A stretch of 14,000 bases of DNA, taken from Granulicella sp. (GTDB lineage: Bacteria > Acidobacteriota > Terriglobia > Terriglobales > Acidobacteriaceae). The first letter of the stretch is position 1; each line of letters opens with the position of its first letter. A model generated the notes under the pieces. That model ran no database searches. It saw only the letters and a program-made list of their open reading frames with translations, and was not told the origin of the DNA. Of this stretch, positions 1 through 6,954 are shown piece by piece. A program made the translations under genes and the position numbers. The stretch is from NCBI GenBank assembly GCA_003133205.1, contig PKWK01000302.1, positions 1 to 14,000 of the forward strand. The letters run 5' to 3'.

Positions 1-590
1 GCCTGCATCATGAAGTTCGAGATGACGCGGCCATCGTTGGCCTGGAGGCGCGGGCCGTAGGTGTTGAAGATGCGGACGAGGTGGGTGTCGACGCCGTAGT
101 AGCGGTGCCAGGCGGTGACGGCGGCCTCGGAGAAGCGCTTGGACTCGTCGTAGACGGAGCGCGGGCCGATGGGGTTGACGCGGCCCCAGTAGGTCTCGAC
201 CTGGGGATGAACCTCGGGGTCGCCGTAGCACTCGGAGGTGGAGGCGTGGAGGTAGCCGGCGCTGTACTTGCGCGCGAGGTTGAGGGTATTGATGGTTCCC
301 GCGGAGCCGACGACGAGGGTTTCGGGGCCGAGGCGGTCGTAGTCGACGGGGCTGGCCGGAGAGGCGAAGTTGAAGATGAAGTCGATCGGGCCGGGATCGA
401 AGGCGGCGCAGATGTCTTGTTGAAGGAGGGCGAAGCGGGACTCGCCGGTGAGGTGGGCGAGGTTGGCCAGGTTGCCGGTTGCGAGGTTGTCTACGCCGAG
501 CACCGTGTGGCCCTGCGCGAGGAGCGCATCGGTCAGGTGAGAGCCGAGGAACCCTGCGGCTCCGGTGACGAGGATCTTCTTGGGGATCAT
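1..590 (-). CDS. UDP-glucuronate decarboxylase (UDP-xylose synthase), 3' end cut by window edge
   Basis: Extended short-chain dehydrogenase/reductase that would convert UDP-glucuronate to UDP-xylose in the cytoplasm using bound NAD. The first 196 codons are visible; about 110-120 more would be expected beyond the left edge. The N-terminus has the Rossmann dinucleotide loop [10 protein letters not shown] (residues 9-18), followed by the acidic residue closing strand 2 (VDN, 33-35). The active site is in order: the STSECYGDP block (117-125) with T118, and YDESK (147-151) with Y147 and K151. The stretch [18 protein letters not shown] (128-145) closely matches the UDP-xylose synthase signature and argues against a generic epimerase. 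The start ATG (complement of 588-590) is preceded by GGAAACGGA. Only 24 bases separate it from the upstream ugd stop, so the two genes are almost certainly cotranscribed. The function is family-based; an ArnA/epimerase-like role is less likely. Confidence 0.9.
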   Translation of the reverse strand, partial: MIPKKILVTGAAGFLGSHLTDALLAQGHTVLGVDNLATGNLANLAHLTGESRFALLQQDICAAFDPGPIDFIFNFASPASPVDYDRLGPETLVVGSAGTINTLNLARKYSAGYLHASTSECYGDPEVHPQVETYWGRVNPIGPRSVYDESKRFSEAAVTAWHRYYGVDTHLVRIFNTYGPRLQANDGRVISNFMMQ

Positions 591-614
591 GTGTTCCGTT
601 TCCGATTGTTGCAG

Positions 615-2036
615 CTAGGCACTTGCGGGAGTTGCAACCTCGACATCGCGCGCGGGATAGACCGCAGGGCGACCGACGCTGATGTAAGTGAAGCCGAATT
701 CGTGCATCATGCCGGGGTCGAAGAGATTGCGGCCATCGACGATGATGGGGTAGCGCATGATGGTGTAAATGCGCTTGAGATCGAGCGTGGCAAACTCCGA
801 CCAGTCGGTGAGGATGAGCAGAGCGTCGGCGTCGACGGCAGCGGCGTAGGCGTCGGAGACGTAGCGGAGTTGCGGGCCGGCGGGGAGTTTCTGCTCGGTG
901 CGATGCATGGCGGCGGGGTCGTACGCGGCGATGGAGCAGCCTTCGGCGAGCAGCATCTCGACCAGGTCGACGGCGGGCGATTCACGGATGTCGTCCGTCT
1001 CACCCTTGAAGGCGAGGCCGAGGACCCCGAGACGCTTGCCGCGCAGTGTCCAGAGCGCAGCGCGGACCTTGGACAGGAAGCGCTTCTTCTGCTCCACGTT
1101 GATCTTCTCCACCTCGGTGAGGAGGTTGAAGTCGATGCCGAGCTGGTCGGCGACCGAGCGGAATGCGGCGACGTCCTTGGGGAAGCAGGATCCGCCGTAG
1201 CCGATGCCGGGGCGGAGGAAGCGGGACCCGATGCGGCTGTCGAGTCCGATGCCGCGCGCGACCTGCTCAATGTTTGCGTCGGTGGCCTCGCACAGGTTGG
1301 AGACCGCGTTGATGAAGGAGATCTTGAGCGCGAGAAAGGCGTTGGAGGCGTGCTTGATGATCTCTGCCGACTTGGTGGAGGTATTCAGCAGTGGCGGGGG
1401 TTGATCCGCGGAGCAAGCGCCGGGAATGGCGTCGGGACGCTTGTAGTACTCCCCGCTGGTGAGCGGCGCGTAGATGGCGGCGAGGAGGGTGGCGGCGGCT
1501 TCGCTGTCGGCGCCGACTACGATGCGGTCGGGGTGGAGGAAGTCCTCGACTGCGGTACCTTCGCGGAGGAATTCGGGGTTGGAGACCACATCGAAGAGGC
1601 GGCGGGCGACGCCATTGCGCTCGATGGAGCGCCGGATCCACTCGTTGGTGTAGACCGGAACGGTGCTCTTTTCGACGATCACCTTGTAGCTGGTCAGCGA
1701 GCGGGCAATCTCGCAGGCGACCGCTTCGACGTAGGAGAGGTCGGCGTCGCCGGTCTCCGATTGCGGGGTGCCCACGGCAATGAAGATTGCCTGGCAGTCG
1801 CGCGTCGCCTCGTGGAGGTCCGTGGTGAAGCGGATCTTCTTTGTGTTGCGGTAACGGTCGAGGAGTTCGGGCAGATGCTTCTCGTGGATGAGGGTGTCGC
1901 CCGATTCAAGGGCGGCGACTTTGCGCTCGTCATTATCCACGCAGACGACGTCGTGGCCTATCTCCGCGAAGCAGACGGCCGCGACCAGGCCAACGTAACC
2001 CGAGCCAACGACTGCAATTTGAATGGTTTTGGTCAT
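615..2036 (-). CDS. ugd: UDP-glucose 6-dehydrogenase
   Basis: Oxidises UDP-glucose to UDP-glucuronate with two NAD+ in the cytoplasm, feeding the decarboxylase encoded 24 bases downstream. The protein has 473 residues. Its domains in order are an N-terminal NAD-binding domain with VGSGYVGLV (10-18), the central dimerisation helix with SAEIIKHASNAFLALKISF (223-241), the catalytic loop GYGGSCFPKD (279-288) with nucleophile C284, and a C-terminal UDP-binding domain with GLAFKGETDDIRESPA (340-355). VGTPQSETGD (88-97) and SNPEFLREGTA (152-162) are also conserved family blocks. An unusual segment at about 199-220 (KRPDAIPG onward, with a PPP run) lies just before the central helix; shorter canonical enzymes lack it. 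The start ATG ends at 2036; the upstream Shine-Dalgarno is weak. It is transcribed divergently from the export operon. Broad supply of UDP-glucuronate to several surface glycans is also possible. Confidence 0.96.
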   Translation of the reverse strand: MTKTIQIAVVGSGYVGLVAAVCFAEIGHDVVCVDNDERKVAALESGDTLIHEKHLPELLDRYRNTKKIRFTTDLHEATRDCQAIFIAVGTPQSETGDADLSYVEAVACEIARSLTSYKVIVEKSTVPVYTNEWIRRSIERNGVARRLFDVVSNPEFLREGTAVEDFLHPDRIVVGADSEAAATLLAAIYAPLTSGEYYKRPDAIPGACSADQPPPLLNTSTKSAEIIKHASNAFLALKISFINAVSNLCEATDANIEQVARGIGLDSRIGSRFLRPGIGYGGSCFPKDVAAFRSVADQLGIDFNLLTEVEKINVEQKKRFLSKVRAALWTLRGKRLGVLGLAFKGETDDIRESPAVDLVEMLLAEGCSIAAYDPAAMHRTEQKLPAGPQLRYVSDAYAAAVDADALLILTDWSEFATLDLKRIYTIMRYPIIVDGRNLFDPGMMHEFGFTYISVGRPAVYPARDVEVATPASA

Positions 2037-2174
2037 AGTATCCAGGTGGAACGGAGCCTCTTCAGGTAATGTTTGCAGTCTAGTGGATTTCGCGCGTAAG
2101 CCAAAATCCCCAAGGCTGGCCAGGGACGACTATCCCCTTCCTCGCAGGGAGGCGGGTCGAGTAGACTAGGTGGA
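2037..2174. promoter_or_regulatory. Divergent intergenic region between ugd and the exopolysaccharide operon
   Basis: This 138-base spacer must hold promoters for both divergent units. Toward ugd (minus strand), a weak candidate is TTGGCT (complement of 2099-2104) with TAGACT (complement of 2077-2082), 16 bases apart, giving a leader of about 34 bases. No good sigma-70-like pair was found toward the plus-strand operon. AGGTGGA (2168-2174) directly abuts the ATG at 2175, which is unusually close for a ribosome binding site. A near-repeat AGGTGGAACGG / AGGTGGAATGG occurs at 2044-2054 and 2168-2178 and may be chance. The regulatory role is inferred from gene orientation; the boxes are speculative. 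Confidence 0.45.
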
Positions 2175-4433
2175 ATGGGTCCGCAAAAAACGCAGTTGCC
2201 CCCCGCCGCCGGTGCATTCGACCCGCAGCGGCCCGGCATGGGTTCCGATGTCGGCGACACATCCTTGTCTGAGGCGGTGGCGACGCTGCGCAAGCGCCGC
2301 TGGATACTGATCCTGGCGACCGTGCTGGGCGTGAGCTACGGCGCGTACACGGCGTTTACACAGCCCAAGGTCTTCATCGCCTCCAGCGTCATCCAGGTGC
2401 ATAGCGGCGCTTCGAACGCATACAGGCTGGATCAGTCTTACGATTCCAGCGACGACTCGCAGACCAAGATGAACACGGAAGTGTTGATCCTGAAGAGCGA
2501 CACGCTGCTGGCCACTGTGGCGCAGGAGATGGACCTGGCAAACAATCCGGACTTTTTCGGAGCGATCGGTCCATTGCCGCATGCTTCGCTGACCAACCCG
2601 CAGGTGCGCGCCAGCGTTGTCGGCCAGCTCAAGGGCAGTCTGCAGGTAGCTCTGATTCCTCGCACCGCGATGATGACCGTCAGCTACTCAAGTCTCAGTC
2701 CAAAGCTGTCCGCGGACATCGTCAACCACGTCGTCGATGCGTACATCCAGCAAGCTTTCAATGTGCCTTACGCGCGCACGAAGAAGGTATCGTCGTGGCT
2801 TTCCTTGCAGTTGGACGAGCTAAAACTGGAGGTTGAGCGGTCGCAACAGCAGATGATGGACTTGCAACGCAAGCTGGGGGTTCTGGGGTACGAATCGACG
2901 CACAACCAGGTGCAGGCGTCGCTTGAGGGGCTGTTAGCCGCAGAAGGGGCTGCGAAGATCACGCGCATCAACGCCGAATCGCGCTACCTGATGGTCAAGG
3001 AGATGGACCCGAATACCATTGAGGGTTCGATCGAGACGACGCCGGGAACCATGCCGGGCCAGTTGAACGGGCTGCGCAGCCAGCTTGCCTCGGCAAAGGC
3101 GGACTACCAGCAAATGCTGGGAACGCTGGGGCCTAACCATCCGCAGGCGAAGGCGTTGCAGCAAAAGATCGACGAGTTGACCAAGGCGATCAATACAGAG
3201 CAGAGCCGGATCGAACTGCAGGCCAAGGAGACCTATCTCGCGGCCAAGGCGGACGAGGACAAGACGGAGCAGGAACTCGACGCGAGAAGGGCTGAAGCCG
3301 ACAAACAGGGCGACGACCTGGTGCAGTTCACGGTGACTCAGCGCGAGTACCAACAGGACCGCGCTTTGTATGACGCCCTGCAGCAGCGCCTGGAGACCGC
3401 CAAGGTGGAGGCGGGGTTGGATGCTACGGAAGTCGACCAGGTGGACAAGGCACTTCCGCCGGTGAACCCCACTCTGCGGCGGAAGTCGACCATGATCCTG
3501 ACGACGACCATTTTCTTCCTGCTCGGCGGGATTGTGGTTGCCTTCATCGTGGAGAGCCTGGATACCGGACTGCACAACATCCATGAGATTGAATCGGTCA
3601 TGGAGATGCCCTCGCTGGCGATCATCCCAAGGGCGAAGCGGTCGAGCGCGGAGCAAACCGCGGCGATGTCCACGGCGCAGCGCAACATCAATGTGCTCAC
3701 TCAGCCCAAGTCGCAGTTTACCGAAGCGTTCCGAGCGCTGCGAACTTCGCTTCTGCTGGCCACTGCCGGGAAGCCTCCACAGTTAATCCTGTTTACCAGC
3801 GCAACCCCATCGGAAGGCAAGACCACAGCGGCGAGCAATCTGGCATGCATTCTGTCGCAGGGCGAGGCGCGCGTTTTGCTGATTGATGCCGACCTGCGCC
3901 GGCCGACCATTCACCACCGGTTCGGACTGACGGGAAAGCTCGGGTTGACGACTGTACTGGCTGGAACATCGACGCTCGAAGAGGCGGTGCAGCATGTCCC
4001 CGAGACACCCAACCTGGATATTCTGCCAAGCGGTCCCGTGCCTCCATTCCCGAGCGAGATGCTGAGTTCGGAGGCGATGCTGGCGCTGATCGCGAGACTG
4101 CGCACGATGTATACGCATGTGGTCATCGATTCTCCGCCGATTCTTTCGGTAACCGACGCCGTAATTCTTGGGCGTGAATCGGACGCCGCGGTGCTGGTGA
4201 TACGCCACGGGAAATCGAGCAAGAATGTACTGCGGCGGGCACGCGACCTTCTGGTCCGCTCGGGCGCTCCGATGGCCGGCCTGGTGCTGAACGCCGTCGA
4301 TCTGAACTCGCCCGAATACTACGGCTACTACGGCTACACCGGGTACTCGTACGGGTCCATGGACGGCGAAAGCTGGGACACGCAGTCTGCTCCCGCGGAC
4401 GAGGCGGTTGTGGAAGGGAAGGCCAAGCGATGA
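2175..4433 (+). CDS. Polysaccharide co-polymerase with cytoplasmic tyrosine autokinase (Wzc/GumC-ExoP type)
   Basis: Inner-membrane protein of 752 residues that in this family sets polysaccharide chain length and partners the outer-membrane export protein; the kinase cycles by tail phosphorylation. The Wzz-like domain begins near 30, with the first membrane helix at about 44-62. A long periplasmic region follows with coiled-coil character (about 205-420, rich in Q, E, K and A). The motif LPPVNPTLRRK (428-437 region) leads into the second helix (about 438-460). The bacterial tyrosine kinase domain has EAFRALRT (518-525 region), Walker A SATPSEGKTT (542-551), Walker A' VLLIDADLRRP (567-577) and Walker B HVVIDSPP (648-655). 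The tail holds seven tyrosines within 715-726. Fusion of both parts in one chain matches proteobacterial Wzc. The start at 2175 is the only upstream ATG, but its SD-like sequence is very close; M22 (2238) is an alternative. No partner phosphatase (Wzb) is in the window. Confidence 0.95.
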   Translation: MGPQKTQLPPAAGAFDPQRPGMGSDVGDTSLSEAVATLRKRRWILILATVLGVSYGAYTAFTQPKVFIASSVIQVHSGASNAYRLDQSYDSSDDSQTKMNTEVLILKSDTLLATVAQEMDLANNPDFFGAIGPLPHASLTNPQVRASVVGQLKGSLQVALIPRTAMMTVSYSSLSPKLSADIVNHVVDAYIQQAFNVPYARTKKVSSWLSLQLDELKLEVERSQQQMMDLQRKLGVLGYESTHNQVQASLEGLLAAEGAAKITRINAESRYLMVKEMDPNTIEGSIETTPGTMPGQLNGLRSQLASAKADYQQMLGTLGPNHPQAKALQQKIDELTKAINTEQSRIELQAKETYLAAKADEDKTEQELDARRAEADKQGDDLVQFTVTQREYQQDRALYDALQQRLETAKVEAGLDATEVDQVDKALPPVNPTLRRKSTMILTTTIFFLLGGIVVAFIVESLDTGLHNIHEIESVMEMPSLAIIPRAKRSSAEQTAAMSTAQRNINVLTQPKSQFTEAFRALRTSLLLATAGKPPQLILFTSATPSEGKTTAASNLACILSQGEARVLLIDADLRRPTIHHRFGLTGKLGLTTVLAGTSTLEEAVQHVPETPNLDILPSGPVPPFPSEMLSSEAMLALIARLRTMYTHVVIDSPPILSVTDAVILGRESDAAVLVIRHGKSSKNVLRRARDLLVRSGAPMAGLVLNAVDLNSPEYYGYYGYTGYSYGSMDGESWDTQSAPADEAVVEGKAKR

Positions 4434-5482
4434 CCAGCGGATTCCTGACTACGATACGGATTGCACCAAGTCTGGCGCGATGCTTGCTGGTGTGGACTCT
4501 TGTTGCGTCCTGCTGGACCGCAGGTGCTGGGGCGGCATTCGGACAGGCGGGCGGCGCGGCGGGAGCGCAGACCGGCGCGTCCGGTTTGGCTGGACAGCCA
4601 AGCGAGGCTCCGGCACAGTCGACGGCCTCGGCGACGCCGCTGGGCAACCAGTCGATGCTCTACCCCGGCGAGGATTTCCAGTTGGGCCCCGGAGACTTGA
4701 TCGCGGTGCGGGTTTTTATGCAGGCGGACTACCAGGCAACGGTGCGAGTCGATCTGGACGGGAATGTGAAACTACCGTTCATCGGCAGCGTTAATCTGAA
4801 CGGCTTGACTGTGCGGGCAGCCCAGACCCTGATTGCTGACCGCCTGCGGACTGGAGAGTTCTACAGAAATCCTGAGGTCACGATTCAGGTGATGGACACC
4901 GTCAACGGCTCGGTGATGATTACCGGGGAAGTACGCGCTACAGTGCCAGTCGCCACGGAGAGGAGCCTGAAGGACGTGCTGTTGACCGCGGGCGGACTGC
5001 CGGCGACTGCGAGTCATACGGTTAAGATCGTCCGCGCTGGGTTGACCGACCCGATTGTGGTCGATCTCGGGACGGACCTGGCATCCAGCACGACGGCGAA
5101 CATCCCCATCCACCCGCATGACATCATCCAGATCACCCGCGCCAGTGTGGTTTATGTGCTGGGTGCGTTCAGGACGCAGGGCGCAGTACCTCTGGACCAA
5201 TCCTCCCCTCTTACGCTGCTGCAGTTGGCCGCGCTCAGCGGAGGGATCAACTTCGAGGGTAGTTTCAACGATCTCCGGATCATCCGCACCATAGGGAAAG
5301 ATCGCAAGGTCGTCGACGTCGACATCAAGAAGGTGCGCGACGGCAGAGCGCCCGATCCTGTACTGCAGGCCAACGACATCGTGTTCCTGCCGACTAATGA
5401 AATGAAGGCTACGCTCAAGAGCATAGGTGCAGGCGGCGTATTAGGAATTGTCTCTATCCTGATCGCTGCCCACGCGTATTAG
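4430..5482 (+). CDS. Polysaccharide export protein, Wza-like (Poly_export/SLBB)
   Basis: Envelope protein of 350 residues expected to form the outer-membrane/periplasmic export channel for the polymer and to dock on the co-polymerase encoded just upstream. The ATG overlaps the preceding TGA (ATGA), and GGAAGGGAAGG sits just upstream, so translation is probably coupled. The N-terminus is a signal peptide (about 1-40). VASC at 25-28 fits a lipobox with C28 as lipidated cysteine, as in Wza; cleavage near AFGQA is the alternative. A low-complexity A/G/Q/S linker covers about 36-72. The export domain begins at DFQLGPGDLIAVRV (82-95) and includes VDLDGNVKLPFIGSV (107-121). Two SLBB-like segments follow (about 160-235 and 240-320, e.g. 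VYVLGAFRTQGAV). The C-terminus ends in a hydrophobic stretch (331-349), not the long amphipathic helix of E. coli Wza. Confidence 0.93.
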   Translation: MTSGFLTTIRIAPSLARCLLVWTLVASCWTAGAGAAFGQAGGAAGAQTGASGLAGQPSEAPAQSTASATPLGNQSMLYPGEDFQLGPGDLIAVRVFMQADYQATVRVDLDGNVKLPFIGSVNLNGLTVRAAQTLIADRLRTGEFYRNPEVTIQVMDTVNGSVMITGEVRATVPVATERSLKDVLLTAGGLPATASHTVKIVRAGLTDPIVVDLGTDLASSTTANIPIHPHDIIQITRASVVYVLGAFRTQGAVPLDQSSPLTLLQLAALSGGINFEGSFNDLRIIRTIGKDRKVVDVDIKKVRDGRAPDPVLQANDIVFLPTNEMKATLKSIGAGGVLGIVSILIAAHAY

Positions 5483-5540
5483 AGGTTCTCAAGAGCACGG
5501 GGCGCACCTCGCCGCCAACTACCTGGGAAGGGAGAATTGG

Positions 5541-6794
5541 ATGACGTTTGAGCCTGAACAGCCGCACCCTCGCGCCAATCGGCGTGTGCGGCTGGCCTAC
5601 CTGGTGAGCCATCCTATCCAGTACCAGGCTCCACTGTTGCGACGTATTGCCCAGGAGCCGGACATTGATCTGACGGTGCTCTTCGGCTCGGATTTCTCCG
5701 TCAAGGGATACCGCGACGAAGGGTTCGGAGTTGGCGTGAAGTGGGACGTTCCGCTGCTCGATGGATACAAGCATGTCTTCCTGCCGAAGTTGCGCGATGG
5801 GCAGGATGTGAGCTTCGCGATGCCCATGAACCGCGGCATCGTGCGCCAGTTGCGCGGGAGCGGCGGCGAGCCGGCGTTCGATGCGCTGTGGGTACATGGA
5901 TACGCCACCGTGAATGCGATGCACGGGATGATTGCGGCCAAGGCGCTGGGTATTCCCGTGCTTCTGCGGGCGGAGTCGTGGCTGCGCGATCGCGGGCGGA
6001 GCGGGGTCAAGCTCGTGCTCAAGAACATTTTTTTCGCTGGTCTAAAGCAAATGGTGGACGGCGTGCTGCCGATTGGGACCCTGAGCGCAGAGTATTGGCA
6101 TCACTACTTCGGCGACGATGTCCCGCGCTTCCTGATGCCGTATGCGGTCGACAATTCCTACTTCTCAGAGCGCGCGCAAGAGGCGAAGGCCGGGCGGGCG
6201 AGCCTGCAGGCGGAGCTTGGACTGGACCCTGCGCGTCCGGTGGTTCTGTTCGCGTCGAAGCTGCAGTCGCGCAAGCATTGCGATCATCTGATCGAGGCGT
6301 ACGCTCGACTTTCGCCGGCTCCCGGAGCAGAGCCCGAGGCGTATCTCGTCATTGTGGGCGACGGCGAGGAGCGCGCGGCACTGGAACGGCAGGCGGCGGC
6401 TACGGGTTTCAGTAGCATCCACTTCTGCGGGTTCCGCAACCAGTCCGAGCTGCCGCGGTTCTTCGACCTGGCCACTGTGTTTGTGCTGCCGTCGCGGCAC
6501 GAGCCCTGGGGACTGATTGTGAATGAGGTGATGAATGCGGCGAGGCCGGTCATCGTGTCCGACGATGTGGGCTGCGCGCCAGACCTGATCGACGATGGAA
6601 GGAACGGATGTATCTACCCGGTGGGCGACGTGAACGCGCTGGAAAATGCGCTGCGACGGGTGCTGGATACGCCGGGCGTCGCGGATGCGATGGGCCAACG
6701 CGCGTTCGAACGCATCCAGAGCTGGAGTTTTGAGGAAGACATCCAAGGAATGCGACGCGCGCTGGCTTCGGTTGTGCCGGGGTTCGAGGCGTAG
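5541..6794 (+). CDS. Glycosyltransferase family 4 (GT-B fold)
   Basis: Cytoplasmic retaining glycosyltransferase of 417 residues that would add one sugar from a nucleotide donor to the growing lipid-linked repeat unit; donor and acceptor cannot be read from sequence. The N-terminal GT-B domain opens with LAYLVSHPIQYQAPLLRRIA (18-37). The C-terminal donor-binding domain has VVLFASKLQSRK (234-245), YLVIVGDGEER (268-278) and FCGFRNQSELPRFF (295-308). EPWGLIVNE (321-329) gives the EX7E motif with E321 and E329, and VIVSDDVGCAPDLI (337-350) lines the donor site. Length is usual for GT4. AAGGGAGA (5528-5535) lies five bases before the ATG, a good ribosome binding site. It begins 58 bases after the export gene and is probably in the same operon. 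Confidence 0.93.
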   Translation: MTFEPEQPHPRANRRVRLAYLVSHPIQYQAPLLRRIAQEPDIDLTVLFGSDFSVKGYRDEGFGVGVKWDVPLLDGYKHVFLPKLRDGQDVSFAMPMNRGIVRQLRGSGGEPAFDALWVHGYATVNAMHGMIAAKALGIPVLLRAESWLRDRGRSGVKLVLKNIFFAGLKQMVDGVLPIGTLSAEYWHHYFGDDVPRFLMPYAVDNSYFSERAQEAKAGRASLQAELGLDPARPVVLFASKLQSRKHCDHLIEAYARLSPAPGAEPEAYLVIVGDGEERAALERQAAATGFSSIHFCGFRNQSELPRFFDLATVFVLPSRHEPWGLIVNEVMNAARPVIVSDDVGCAPDLIDDGRNGCIYPVGDVNALENALRRVLDTPGVADAMGQRAFERIQSWSFEEDIQGMRRALASVVPGFEA

Positions 6795-6954
6795 TGCGAT
6801 CTCCCATTCAGGCACGTCGGCGTGCTGCGCATCGTGCCGAGATTCCATGCTGGCGACGTCGGAGGACCGGTTCCGCTAACGGCACTGGGGCCAAGGGTTT
6901 ATGAGAGGATAAGGGTACGGAAACGATACAAAACGTGCACGATGCGGAGCGCCC
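6795..6954 (+). other. 160-base intra-operon spacer with possible alternative hairpins
   Basis: No gene is visible in this gap between the first glycosyltransferase and the amidotransferase. GCACG-TCGG-CGTGC (6812-6825) forms a 5-bp stem with a 4-base loop. The same left arm, GGCACG (6811-6816), can instead pair with CGTGCC (6833-6838). No U-tract follows either stem, so neither is a typical intrinsic terminator. GGAG near 6945 precedes the next ATG. Whether the gap holds an internal promoter cannot be told by eye. Confidence 0.35.

Noticed and set aside
81..2069. A 662-codon open frame on the plus strand antisense to ugd and the decarboxylase
   Set aside because: Its translation is low-complexity V/G/E/D-rich without domain motifs. 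The opposite strand carries two unmistakable enzymes whose C-ending codons keep this frame open.
2934..3656. A 240-codon minus-strand frame within the co-polymerase gene
   Set aside because: Arg/His/Leu-rich shadow opposite the coiled-coil region; no start signal or motif.
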